From the IMG/VR virus record IMGVR_UViG_3300032093_000631, positions 1-28,960 of that record: a DNA stretch of 28,960 nt. One strand, given 5' to 3'. Below are positions 13,109-21,585 of the stretch, piece by piece. Numbering within the stretch: position 1 is the stretch's first letter; each line of letters starts with the position of its first letter. Origin of the DNA: a virus. The position numbers and the translations under genes were made by a program. The notes beneath the pieces were generated by a model. That model searched no databases and had not been told where the DNA came from. It saw only the letters and a list, made by a program, of their open reading frames with translations.

Positions 13109-13572
13109 AGTTCTTTCATCTTTATCTCAATGTCATGTGGCGCTTTCTGGTTGCCTCCGAAGTAAGGACGAAGGACGTAGCCCCAACCTTGTCGGAACAC
13201 CGGCACCGTGCACGCCATCCCTCTGCCATATACTTGCAGCGTGTGGTTCGATAATCCAGTGGTCAGCACAAAGATATGCTCTCTGCCGATGGGCACCTGA
13301 CCCATCATCTTCCACCCTCTTTCACGGTGTGCGTACCAGTACGCAAATATCTCGATGAAATCTCCGGCACTGTATCTCCAGCCAAACCTGACCGAGTTCA
13401 TCCGGTGATGTGGGAAGTATCCAATCCCAAAGAGCTTGTTGATATCGCTCTGGTCTTGCCCGATCCGATACCGGCACGATGGCGTGAACTCCACAGCGTA
13501 ACGCAATATCCTCGACTGCCCGATCAGTTCAGGCAGTCGAAGAGGAGCATGCGTGCCGGCTTTTATCATCAT
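13105..13572 (-). CDS. Hypothetical phage structural protein, 155 aa
   Basis: The protein is rich in aromatic and basic residues and beta strands (RYAVEFTPSCRY, RFGWRYSAGDFIEIFAYWY, GWGYVLRPYFGGNQ, and a closing PHDIEIKMKEL). I recall the PYFGG-PHDI type ending from tail regions of Bacteroidota phages but cannot name a family. A lectin- or jelly-roll-like fold is plausible. It starts ATGA-coupled to the secreted 132-aa gene and is coupled to the next gene. Three cysteines, no signal peptide. Confidence 0.65.
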   Translation of the reverse strand: MMIKAGTHAPLRLPELIGQSRILRYAVEFTPSCRYRIGQDQSDINKLFGIGYFPHHRMNSVRFGWRYSAGDFIEIFAYWYAHRERGWKMMGQVPIGREHIFVLTTGLSNHTLQVYGRGMACTVPVFRQGWGYVLRPYFGGNQKAPHDIEIKMKEL

Positions 13573-13967
13573 TGCTTCGGTGCTGTGCCTGCTGCTGCCT
13601 GACGAGCCGCCTGCGTAGCCGCCCTCTGCTCTCGCTGACGGACATTGAGTTCTCGCATCACAAGCACGACCGCCCGATCATCATGGTTCGGCTTGTTGGC
13701 GTAGTCTAAATATTTCGCCCCCGTCAGCTCAACGTTCCCGCTCGTCACCACGGCTCCCGTGCTATCGGACAACGTGTAATAAAAGCGTGCAGTCGTAGCC
13801 AAGTCATCCCATACGCATACCACGTCAATGTCATCTGCATCGTACACCACACCATTCACCCAAACCTTTACCTTGTCGATGGGTCGCTTGTTGGGCCGCG
13901 TGGAATCCTTCTGCGCAAAAGCGGAGAATGAAAAAATCATTAAGGCCAGCGTAATCAGTTGCTTCAT
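13569..13967 (-). CDS. Exported protein with Sec signal, 132 aa
   Basis: Residues 1-18 (MKQLITLALMIFSFSAFA) are a typical signal peptide ending in AFA-Q. The mature part has a beta-rich core (KVKVWVNGVVYDADDIDVV, RFYYTLSDSTGAVVTSGN) and an Ala/Gln/Arg-rich helical tail (about 108-132). Family unknown. It is the last of a run of three genes with Sec signals in the tail region, all overlapping or nearly so with neighbours. Confidence 0.7.
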   Translation of the reverse strand: MKQLITLALMIFSFSAFAQKDSTRPNKRPIDKVKVWVNGVVYDADDIDVVCVWDDLATTARFYYTLSDSTGAVVTSGNVELTGAKYLDYANKPNHDDRAVVLVMRELNVRQREQRAATQAARQAAAGTAPKQ

Positions 13968-14167
13968 TTTTGATCTTGTTTATTTTGCTCTGTCACTTGT
14001 TGAATGAGCTTGTATCTTATCGTTTCTGTCTGCTTTGCCGGCAGTTCCCCAAGTGCATCGTATATGATCTGCACCTCTTGTGCGGTCAATTCTAATTTGT
14101 AACTTTTTGGCGATGGCTGAAACGACATCAGTGCCATGATAGTCAGTAGTGTGAGTGCTTTTTTCAT
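13964..14167 (-). CDS. Exported small protein, 67 aa
   Basis: A Sec signal peptide (MKKALTLLTIMALMSFQPS) precedes a ~48-residue helical mature part (LELTAQEVQIIYDALGELP, then a Gln-rich tail NKQDQK). I know no family. The helical part looks like a small TAQEVQ-type binding or coil domain seen in other Bacteroidota phage proteins. It sits between the signal-bearing tail fibre and another exported protein, ATGA-coupled to the latter. Confidence 0.7.
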   Translation of the reverse strand: MKKALTLLTIMALMSFQPSPKSYKLELTAQEVQIIYDALGELPAKQTETIRYKLIQQVTEQNKQDQK

Positions 14168-14176
14168 GCTACAAAT

Positions 14177-15535
14177 TTAATCATTTGTGGTCTTGGCATG
14201 AATATAATAGATTGTACCTCCAATGCTTACCTCAATGGTTCTATTTGGGGATGTTGGGGTGACCGTTGCGACCGTTCCAAGTCTCCAATCATTTGCAGTT
14301 CCGCCAGATGGCGCAGCGGTTCTAATATTACCCGTTATTAAAGCATTGCCGTTCGCTTGTAAAATATACGCGCCTTGATCTGATGTGTATCCAAGCCAAA
14401 ATTCACCGTCACGAGTAAGTCGCATGTACTCATTGAAAGTTACGGTACTTCCTGCGGTAGAAGTCGTTGCGCTTGAGAAAAAATGCCCGCCATCATTTTG
14501 CAAATACCTTGAGCTATACCCATTATTTACTCTCACGTAATTACTTCCATTGTAAAAACTATTGGTGCCGAGTTGCATGAAAGAATTGTCAGATGTGACT
14601 ATATGACCACCAAATTTTAATTGTAATACACCCGAAAATCCAGACCATGCACTCGGCGCGGTACCAATTCCAACATTGCCTGAACTTGCGCCAAAAACTG
14701 CACCCCCTGAAGTATATTGATTGCCAGCCACTTGTAAAACGTAATCGCCATTATCTGTGAATGAAGTTCCGAGGATAGTCTCACCACCAGAAGTCACTCT
14801 GAAGCGTTCAACATTATTAGTAAAAACCCTAACATTTGCATTGCTATAATTATGGAAAAAGCCATCTTGCTGCGCCCCTTTATAGATATGCAAGCCGCTC
14901 GGTGTAGTTTGACCGGTGGTTGAATCTGTGAAAATCAATCTTACATCTGAAGATCCGACATTTCTATGCAGTTGTAGTGTTCTTTGGTAGCCGGTTTGTG
15001 CCGTTGTTGAACCAAAAACCAGATCGGTGGAAGTCTCATAAAGTCCGCTGTTTGAAATGACAGAGTCGCTTCTCATTTTTGATAAATACGCAGCACCAGA
15101 GAAGAACAATTTGTCCCATCTTATCCTAAATTGTGCAACACTATCAATACCCTTCTGCCGCCATGCCCTTGTTGATAGCAATGCAGCAGTATCAGCACTT
15201 GTCAAAGCAGTACCTGCCGTCCCGGCCATCTCCGCCCACTTGACACCTACACTATCCCAGTACAGAAACTTATTCTTCTGCACCGAGAAGATGAGCAAGC
15301 CATTGCGCTTGTTGCCGCTGAAGGAGGCCGTGTCCACGACCATTGGAGGCATCATGCCACGAGTGGCCCCGTAGCGTGGGCCTATGCTGAAGTATGCAGC
15401 GGTGTCCGTCACGGTGTTTCTGCCTGCGCTCATGCGGTTGGCAAAGACATAGTCCGGCACTGGGTTGACTTGCTGTGCTGACGCTTGAAGTGTTGCAAAA
15501 AATGCAACAAGTGAAAGTAGTCGTTTCATATTCAT
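14177..15535 (-). CDS. Tail fibre-like protein with Sec signal peptide, 452 aa
   Basis: The first 21 residues (MNMKRLLSLVAFFATLQASA) are a signal peptide; two ATGs (15535, 15529) can serve as start. The mature part resembles phage tail fibres: LLIFSVQKNKFLYWDSVG near the front, repeated N-x-(F/Y)-R-V-(T/N) and G-x-x-x-LGT segments, GNVGIGTAPSAWSG, and a closing NRTIEVSIGGTIYYI. The repeats suggest a beta-helical shaft. A signal peptide on a structural fibre is unusual and suggests either periplasmic or cell-surface display or a late-assembling secreted fibre. No intramolecular chaperone domain is visible. The gene is AT-richer than its neighbours, especially in 14160-15120. Confidence 0.8.
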   Translation of the reverse strand: MNMKRLLSLVAFFATLQASAQQVNPVPDYVFANRMSAGRNTVTDTAAYFSIGPRYGATRGMMPPMVVDTASFSGNKRNGLLIFSVQKNKFLYWDSVGVKWAEMAGTAGTALTSADTAALLSTRAWRQKGIDSVAQFRIRWDKLFFSGAAYLSKMRSDSVISNSGLYETSTDLVFGSTTAQTGYQRTLQLHRNVGSSDVRLIFTDSTTGQTTPSGLHIYKGAQQDGFFHNYSNANVRVFTNNVERFRVTSGGETILGTSFTDNGDYVLQVAGNQYTSGGAVFGASSGNVGIGTAPSAWSGFSGVLQLKFGGHIVTSDNSFMQLGTNSFYNGSNYVRVNNGYSSRYLQNDGGHFFSSATTSTAGSTVTFNEYMRLTRDGEFWLGYTSDQGAYILQANGNALITGNIRTAAPSGGTANDWRLGTVATVTPTSPNRTIEVSIGGTIYYIHAKTTND

Positions 15536-16362
15536 TTTGATATCACGTTTATGATTTCTCCTGCCAAAAGTGGCAGCTCAAAGTATATCTTCTGACCGAA
15601 TTGGTACACCACACATTCATTGGCCGGCACGTTGCCAATCACGGGCACGCCGTTGATGTTTGCCGTGCCTGCCACGCTCTCGCTGAATGATGTGATGTAA
15701 AGTGGTTCGGTCAGGTAGGTCTGAATGTCGGATGGCATGATGTTGAGTGCCGTGAAGTTGTACGATGCGGACACTGCCGGGAGTGCAGGCTGTGAGGTTG
15801 TGCTCTCTTGCTCCAGCACGATGTAGTTCACCCCCGTGATGGTGACATAGTAGCCGTTCTTCCACTTCTCTTTGCCGACCAGGTTGGTCAAGGTCGTAGT
15901 CGTGTCATCGACCACTACTTCAAGCTCGTTCGTGCTCTGTGCCGTGGCCGTCACCGACACACCCCACGTCTGCGCATTTACAGCCGCAACAAGGCCGTCA
16001 CGCACGTCAGTGGCAGTATCACCCGCCTGCGCTGTATAAACGGCCAGAATCGCCCCGAAATAGAGCGTGTATGTCCATCCCGCAGTTGGAACCGGCCCGA
16101 CCCTGAACACATAAATGCGGTCAGTTGAGCCGATGACTTCTGATATCTCAATGAGATAGGTGCCGGGAGGTCGGGTCTGCGGCCTTACGCCGTACCACTG
16201 ATAGGCTTTGATGCTTTGCGAACTGCTGCCGGTGTTGAAGGCCGTTGAGTGCTTCACCCCGATGCCATTGCGATCGACCACCATCACATCAGCGGCCACG
16301 ATGCCGGATGTGTCAACATATGACTGTGCTGCTGGGACAATGTATGTTTTAACGCTGACCAT
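15532..16362 (-). CDS. Tail protein, 276 aa
   Basis: Beta-rich protein. The N-terminal ~60 residues (AADVMVVDRNGIGVKHS, GSSSQSIKAYQW) resemble the C-terminal extension of the preceding tube-like protein (GVDVLDIRRNGIGLQVI, GSLEFGMALG), so a domain is shared between them. A second module at about 95-140 (YTLYFGAILAVYTAQAGDTATDVRDGLVAA) is a segment I have seen in other phage tail proteins. Specific role unknown; tail-tip or fibre-attachment is likely from position. TAATG junction with the tube-like gene, ATGA with the fibre gene. Confidence 0.7.
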   Translation of the reverse strand: MVSVKTYIVPAAQSYVDTSGIVAADVMVVDRNGIGVKHSTAFNTGSSSQSIKAYQWYGVRPQTRPPGTYLIEISEVIGSTDRIYVFRVGPVPTAGWTYTLYFGAILAVYTAQAGDTATDVRDGLVAAVNAQTWGVSVTATAQSTNELEVVVDDTTTTLTNLVGKEKWKNGYYVTITGVNYIVLEQESTTSQPALPAVSASYNFTALNIMPSDIQTYLTEPLYITSFSESVAGTANINGVPVIGNVPANECVVYQFGQKIYFELPLLAGEIINVISK

Positions 16363-17039
16363 TAAGCGACATAGATTACGAGGATATACTCATCGACACC
16401 GAGTGCCATGCCGAACTCAAGCGAGCCTGCGCCGGAGTTGAACTTTACCTGGCTGCCGGTGGGAGAGCCGGCGGTGATGACCTGAAGGCCGATGCCGTTC
16501 CGTCTGATATCAAGGACATCCACCCCGATCAGCACTGCATTTGATATAACCGTCTCGCCACCGGTGGCCGTGTAGTCCCATGAGTCCACATCTGTCAACG
16601 CATCGTTGATCGGCGTCTGATTAAATTCCGGATCACCCGACATTGTCAGCGTGAACGAGTAGGTGGCGAACTGACCAACCGTGCCAGATAATGTCACCTC
16701 GTCAATGAGACATGGCACATCATAGGTCTTTTGATTGCTTTGAGGATCGGTAAGCGTATAACGCGTCAGAACAATGATGTGATCGGTCTGGAAGTTCAGA
16801 AGGTCGAAGATCGAGTACTTCCCAACCCCTGCATCAATCTTTACGATGCCACTCCCGGTGATGGTGCCGCTTGTCCGGCCATAGATATAAGACCGCCACT
16901 TGCCCGTTGTGTATGGTGCCAGCTCTATCTTGTCAGTTGTTTGGGTGATGGTGACATCTTTGGCGCAAGCGAATGGGTAATAGCTTGTCCCAAGCTTTGC
17001 GTAAAAGACCACATTTTCACCCTTTACCGGATCGGCCAT
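16362..17039 (-). CDS. Tail tube-fold protein (second copy), 225 aa
   Basis: Residues ~15-145 follow the TP901-1-type tail tube pattern: VTITQTTDKIEL, a YTTGKWRSYIYGRTSG strand pair, SGIVKIDA, FDLLNFQ, and CLIDEVTLSGTVGQFATYSF. A ~75-residue extension follows, with the RNGIG motif shared with the next gene. Since a shorter tube protein lies upstream of the tape measure (21586-22023), this one more likely belongs to the tail tip or to a decorating ring; I rate that as inference. Confidence 0.75.
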   Translation of the reverse strand: MADPVKGENVVFYAKLGTSYYPFACAKDVTITQTTDKIELAPYTTGKWRSYIYGRTSGTITGSGIVKIDAGVGKYSIFDLLNFQTDHIIVLTRYTLTDPQSNQKTYDVPCLIDEVTLSGTVGQFATYSFTLTMSGDPEFNQTPINDALTDVDSWDYTATGGETVISNAVLIGVDVLDIRRNGIGLQVITAGSPTGSQVKFNSGAGSLEFGMALGVDEYILVIYVA

Positions 17040-17042
17040 AGT

Positions 17043-19151
17043 TTACTCGTAATAGTAGTCAAAGGTATGCACATCTGTCGCACCTGGCTCATTATCTGCA
17101 ATGGTGGTGTCCACAATCTCAATCAGCGTGGCTGACCATGTGCAGGACATGAAGTCAATCTCTTTCAGGTTCGTGATGGCAAATATTTTTGTCGGTGCAT
17201 CATCCACAAATTTGATCGTGTTGATGATGCCAATCGGATAGATGTCACCGAATGAGTCTGCCCACTTCAAGCCGAAGAGATTGACATCGAGCTTCGTCTT
17301 GTAGCCTCGGTTCATGTACCACTTGGCAAGCGCATGCTGGCGTTTGAATGTCAGCCGCTCGTCAGTGGTCACATCACCATTGAAGTCGGTGCGGCGATAC
17401 CACTCATCATTGGTGAGCGTGATGCCGTCAGTCTCAAGGATTGCGCCCTTGTGGTTCTGCGTCTGCGCATCGTCAAGATAGACCGTTTCCGTGTCGGTCT
17501 TCACAACATCCCGCGCAATGGTGTACCGATCATAGTCACCCTTCACCACTCTATTGCGCTGAATGCTGATGCTGTTGGTGATCTCTATTGTCAGGTCACT
17601 AAAATGACATTCATTTGTGGGTGCAACCGGAGGTGGAACGTAACTGCTTAACTGCAACCCATTCGTGAGATATACCTCAATCCATCCATCGAAAGGGATG
17701 CTGTCGGTCTCATATTCCTCCGTGCGCCATTCTTTAGAACTGGTGCCTGCCGGGTAGTTGGTGACAAGGCCCTGGCTGACCCCCAATGGGTTGTAGACTT
17801 GCCAAGAGTTGTCCGAGTACCGCAGGAAATAGGTGAGCGTTCCGTTCTTCAGAAGTATCTTGCCATACTCCAGAAGGTTGCTATTTGGTGAAAATTCAGT
17901 CGATGTTCGGAAGTTCACGCTGAACTTCATCTTGTCCTGCCACTTGACATAAAAGCGGCAGCTGAATGCTTCAGTATTCATCGCAGCCACCGTGCCCGGA
18001 GGTGCCGTAACATTTGATCCGCCGATATAAAAATAATTGTTGCGCAGACCTCCGACACTATACTCTTCTCTCCTGCCAATGGGAGTAACATTTAAGACGG
18101 TGCCTTCCGTGCCGTATTGGTACGGCTGCCACTGATCGACCGTGTACTCATCGTAAGATATGAGTATGCTGTTGCCGCCTCCGTCTGTCTCGGTCTTGGT
18201 GCCGCTCTGAACGTAATCACCATATTGAAACGACTGATTGCAGATAAGTTGATTGTGCGGCACCCAGTCGAAATTCGCTTGCGTGTAAATTGATGGCTTG
18301 ATAACGCTTTTAAGCATCTCGGGCACAATCGGCTTGACCTTTTCCTGAACTCCGACCTCGATATCATACCGCTTGTTCACCGCCGCTCTATTGCCTACCG
18401 TTGGCCGGTTCGTGTTGAAGCCCACAAGATTGCCCGTGCGAAATAGTTCAGGAATTCGCAGAATGACCCACAAAGAATTCCATTGGAATAATGTTTGAGA
18501 CCACGCGCGGTTGATCTTTTCGAGCACCATGTAGCCATTGTCGAACTCACCAGGTGCCTGCTCAAATGTGCGTGCATCAATCAAGCACTGGTCAATGCCG
18601 GTCTGGTTCGATGCCGATGACATCGAGGTGTGAAAGAGGTTTGAGTAGATTCGAGTGTAGAAGAAGTTTCCGATGATATCATCAGCAGCGTATTGGATAT
18701 AATTGAACGGCGTGTAGGTGCCGATCAGTGCCGCTCCGGTGCCATCGTTGAGTTGTTGGTTCTGAAGCCTCCCAAAGCCTTCATCTGCACGAAGCGTCAG
18801 GATGTGGTTAGTTGATATCCAAGTTTCTTCGATGTCCTCCTGACTTAATATGCCCGACCAATAACTGCCGAAGTCACCGAAGTCAAATCTGACGGTGATG
18901 TCGGTGTCGTTGTCGGTTAAAAAGTCCTCCAGAGATACCCCTCCGGCGGATGCCAGCACCTGAATGGTGGCTTGCTGTGGTCGGATGGGCTTGAACAAGT
19001 CGAAGTCTTGGTTAAACTCCCCAAGTATGAACGGCTGCGGCCCACCATACAAGCGGATGGGCGCATCATTGTAATCATCGAAAATAAAGTTGACCGTGCA
19101 AAGATCACCCTGCACGTTCTCGAACTCCATGAAGAACTTGACTGCTGCCAT
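17043..19151 (-). CDS. Large tail tip / baseplate protein, 702 aa
   Basis: The protein begins with a distal-tail-like region (residues 1-130: VNFIFDDYNDAPIRLYGG, FKPIRPQQATIQVLASAGG, ILSQEDIEETW, LTLRADEGFGRL), as expected for a hub that joins tape measure and tube. Its middle and C-terminal parts contain many beta strands and a closing KLDVNLFGLKWADSFGDIYP domain. It follows the tape measure gene with a TAATG overlap, the classical place of tail tip proteins. No peptidase or lysozyme motif is seen. The family name is not certain to me. Confidence 0.75.
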   Translation of the reverse strand: MAAVKFFMEFENVQGDLCTVNFIFDDYNDAPIRLYGGPQPFILGEFNQDFDLFKPIRPQQATIQVLASAGGVSLEDFLTDNDTDITVRFDFGDFGSYWSGILSQEDIEETWISTNHILTLRADEGFGRLQNQQLNDGTGAALIGTYTPFNYIQYAADDIIGNFFYTRIYSNLFHTSMSSASNQTGIDQCLIDARTFEQAPGEFDNGYMVLEKINRAWSQTLFQWNSLWVILRIPELFRTGNLVGFNTNRPTVGNRAAVNKRYDIEVGVQEKVKPIVPEMLKSVIKPSIYTQANFDWVPHNQLICNQSFQYGDYVQSGTKTETDGGGNSILISYDEYTVDQWQPYQYGTEGTVLNVTPIGRREEYSVGGLRNNYFYIGGSNVTAPPGTVAAMNTEAFSCRFYVKWQDKMKFSVNFRTSTEFSPNSNLLEYGKILLKNGTLTYFLRYSDNSWQVYNPLGVSQGLVTNYPAGTSSKEWRTEEYETDSIPFDGWIEVYLTNGLQLSSYVPPPVAPTNECHFSDLTIEITNSISIQRNRVVKGDYDRYTIARDVVKTDTETVYLDDAQTQNHKGAILETDGITLTNDEWYRRTDFNGDVTTDERLTFKRQHALAKWYMNRGYKTKLDVNLFGLKWADSFGDIYPIGIINTIKFVDDAPTKIFAITNLKEIDFMSCTWSATLIEIVDTTIADNEPGATDVHTFDYYYE

Positions 19152-20911
19152 TAGCCGACTCGGTTTATGCGTGCGTTTGAGCTATTTAGCACCCCGACAA
19201 GGTCAGTGCCCCTCTGCGTGAAGACTACCTGGCCGGCAAGTTGCAGACCGCCGCCGAAGCCACCCACACCGCCAAAGGTTGGGGCGGCTGCGCCACCAAT
19301 CCGAAGACCGCCGGCACCGCCTGCGCCACCAAGTTGCAGCGCACCGCGGAAGGCAGTGCCAAAGTTGATGGTGCCACCGGATGCAGCTGATATGACCAGT
19401 GCAAAGGCAGCAGCCTTGACCGTTGCCTTGATCAGGTCGATGACAAGTTTCTTGAACGATTCGCCCAGTGACTTGATAACACTCTGCCCATTCTCAATGG
19501 CGTTGAATACGCCGTCAATGGCCGGCGATATGACGGAGCTGAATGCTGCGCCTGCTTGTAGTCCAGCATCACGCAGTCGGTTCACGTTGTCAATGGCTGA
19601 CTGTATGGCTTCTGGTGGAATTATGGTGAAGTTGCGACCGAGAGTACCTTGTGATGGTGCGAGTGCTTCTTCAAATGCGTCACGATACGCTGTGACTATA
19701 CCAAGCCGCTCAAGTCTGCTTTTTGCTTCAGCCTGGTCGACATCAAATATTGATGTGAAGTCAAGCGTCTGCACCTGACCGGCTTCTGCGAGAATTTTGG
19801 CAAGTGACTTTTGCTTTTCTTCTGCTTTCTGTAAAGCAGCCGTCCGCTTATTTATTGCACTTGTATTCGTATTTGTGACCGTAGTGTTGTTCTGCGTGGC
19901 GGCATTTGCTGCATTGATTGGTGCCGTTATGGCATTGAACTGCCTTATGCTATCGCCGATGGCTGTGTTCAGTTCCCGTATCCTCGCACGCAGTTCAGTC
20001 ACTACTCTTGCCTGATCAAGTTCTGCCTGCGTGGCAGCGATGATGTCACGAGTGTCAACGGTGGCCGCTGCACCCACAATTCTTTGAGGAGCGGCCTGAA
20101 GGGTTCTGCGTCTATCTTGCAGCTTCTTCAGGATGTTCTCCTGCTTATTGAGCTCGACATTTGCCGCCCCTATCTCGCTCTCAAATCCCTTAGTTATGGC
20201 TGACTGAATCGTGGCTTGAGTATAAGCATTGACCGCGGTGGTCAGCGTTCCAAGCTTTGCACTCTCCAGATCGAGATTGCCAAAATATGTCTTGTTGATT
20301 TTCGCCAATTCTTGCAGCGCATTGTTGCGTTGCAAATAGGTTGCAGTCGTATCATTGACAATGGCGGCCAATGCCTGCACCCTGCTGATCTCCCCTTGCG
20401 TACTGCCGGCGGCATTTGATTGAATGCTGACCGATGACTTGAGCTGTTCATTGTACTTGGCATAAGATTCAGCCGCTGACCTTATCTCCTTGTTCAGTGA
20501 ATCTTGCTTGCCGAAAAGCGCATCAAGCGCACCGCCAAGGCTGCCATATTTCTGAATGGCCACCGTGATGGCAGAGCTGACAAGCGAAAAGCCAAGAAGC
20601 AGACCGGTAGGTCCAATAAGGCTTGTACCCAGTGCTTTTAATGCACCACCAACACCGCCGCTCTCTTTCCTTAAAGACTGAAATGACTGAAGAAGTGGCT
20701 CAATGTTGTTCTGAATGGCAATGAAGCCGAATGGTGCGTCAGAAGCGACCCGGCCAAGATTTGACAAAGCAAGCCCTGCTTTTGCAGAAGACGGCGCAAT
20801 AAGACCAATCTTTTTCTCAAAGTCATCAATCTCCTTGCGAGCTTGCCGGAGTGCGGCAGACATATCCTTCGTGTCTGCTCCGATAATTATTTGTAATGCT
20901 TCATTAGCCAC
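19151..20911 (-). CDS. Tape measure protein, about 586 aa
   Basis: The N-terminus ANEALQIIIGADTKDMSAALRQARKE has the IGAD-TKDM-ALR pattern of tape measure proteins; I therefore prefer GTG 20911 as start over GTG 20929 six codons earlier. The protein is mainly helical with coiled-coil stretches (KQENILKKLQDRRRTLQ, AQAELDQARVVTELRARI), a hydrophobic region near residues 100-125 (LIGPTGLLLGFSLVSSAITVA) and a Gly/Ala-rich hydrophobic C-terminus. These sets the tail length: ~0.15 nm per residue gives about 90 nm. It follows the tail chaperone genes, as usual in siphoviruses. Confidence 0.9.
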   Translation of the reverse strand: MANEALQIIIGADTKDMSAALRQARKEIDDFEKKIGLIAPSSAKAGLALSNLGRVASDAPFGFIAIQNNIEPLLQSFQSLRKESGGVGGALKALGTSLIGPTGLLLGFSLVSSAITVAIQKYGSLGGALDALFGKQDSLNKEIRSAAESYAKYNEQLKSSVSIQSNAAGSTQGEISRVQALAAIVNDTTATYLQRNNALQELAKINKTYFGNLDLESAKLGTLTTAVNAYTQATIQSAITKGFESEIGAANVELNKQENILKKLQDRRRTLQAAPQRIVGAAATVDTRDIIAATQAELDQARVVTELRARIRELNTAIGDSIRQFNAITAPINAANAATQNNTTVTNTNTSAINKRTAALQKAEEKQKSLAKILAEAGQVQTLDFTSIFDVDQAEAKSRLERLGIVTAYRDAFEEALAPSQGTLGRNFTIIPPEAIQSAIDNVNRLRDAGLQAGAAFSSVISPAIDGVFNAIENGQSVIKSLGESFKKLVIDLIKATVKAAAFALVISAASGGTINFGTAFRGALQLGGAGGAGGLRIGGAAAPTFGGVGGFGGGLQLAGQVVFTQRGTDLVGVLNSSNARINRVG

Positions 20912-21562
20912 CTTGCTCGTCCTTTGCACGCAATTTACGAAACATCTCGGCGATGTCGGCCTCTGTCACGCCGGCATCGGCATCACCCGGCAATCTCCAA
21001 AGTGCTTCAGGACTGTCAGGCACCTTCTTCGGATCTCCCCACATCTTCGCCATCATGAACATGACGAGCCGCGTGTTGCGGTAGTCGTGAATCAGCCGCT
21101 CTTGATATCCTTCGATGATGAGCGACACTTCCTTGAAAGTTAGCGCATCGTAGTCACTGCGACCTATCTCACCGGTGACGTGCGCCCTTAACTTGTCCCA
21201 GCCTTCTTGCGTGTCGAGGTCGAACTTTTTTTTTCTTCCTGCGATGCTGTGGTGGTAGGCTGAAGAAACTTGGAGTCGTAGAACGCCTGAAGGATGGGAG
21301 TGAACAGATCGGGAGTGCTTATATTTTCATCCACGAAGTCAACCACCTCTTCAAAGGTGAAGTCCGGGTCTTCCTTCTTGATGTAGCAATTATTGAAAAG
21401 ACCCCAGTAGATAATGACGGGCACGGCGGCAAGGTCTATCGAGTTATCCCCGAAGACCTTGCCAAGTTTTTGCATCTCCATGCCTATTTGCTGGACTGCC
21501 AGCATGCCGAACTTCAATCCTCGTGTACGGCCGAGGATGTCGGCTTGTATGTAACCGTTCAT
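20904..21562 (-). CDS. Tail assembly chaperone GT fusion, made by -1 frameshift
   Basis: The -1 frame stays open from the A9 run at 21226-21234 to the stop at 20904. It reads KFDLDTQEGWDKLRAHV, then SDYDALTFKEVSLIIEGYQE and on to ADIAEMFRKLRAKDEQGG. A shift after Lys112 of the shorter chaperone would give a 219-aa protein, 112 residues shared plus 107 new. A GTG-initiated 74-aa ORF from 21128 in the same frame is less likely to be the real gene, because its frame continues without stop to the slip site. In lambda the G and GT products bind the tape measure and recruit tube subunits. Confidence 0.8.
21188..21562 (-). CDS. Tail assembly chaperone (G-type), 124 aa
   Basis: A helical acidic protein (GLKFGMLAVQQIGMEMQKLG, VPVIIYWGLFNN, FTFEEVVDFVDEN) between tail tube and tape measure genes, the standard place of lambda G-like chaperones. 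The C-terminal end is a Lys/Ser/Thr-rich tail produced by reading the zero frame past the A9 slip site. The start follows an AC-type leader. Sequence similarity to named families is weak, but position and the frameshift arrangement make the call solid. Confidence 0.85.
   Translation of the reverse strand: MNGYIQADILGRTRGLKFGMLAVQQIGMEMQKLGKVFGDNSIDLAAVPVIIYWGLFNNCYIKKEDPDFTFEEVVDFVDENISTPDLFTPILQAFYDSKFLQPTTTASQEEKKSSTSTRKKAGTS
21226..21234 (-). promoter_or_regulatory. Programmed -1 frameshift slippery run (A9)
   Basis: Nine consecutive A on the minus strand give A-AAA-AAA as zero-frame heptamer (codons 111-112 of the G protein). After a -1 slip, reading continues as AAG-TTC-GAC into the open T frame. 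A homopolymer like this is a strong slippery sequence. No downstream pseudoknot was worked out. Confidence 0.8.
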
Positions 21563-21580
21563 ATTTGTGTGTGTAGTGTG
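21563..21580 (-). promoter_or_regulatory. AC-rich translation leader
   Basis: The minus strand reads CACACTACACACACAAAT directly before ATG 21562, in the 23-base gap after the tail tube gene. Confidence 0.45.
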
Positions 21581-21585
21581 AAAGC

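Noticed and set aside
14172-14179. TAAATTTG, an exact TAnnTTTG match on the minus strand
   Set aside because: It contains the stop of the fibre gene and lies so close to ATG 14167 that the transcript would be leaderless, and no -33 element is present.
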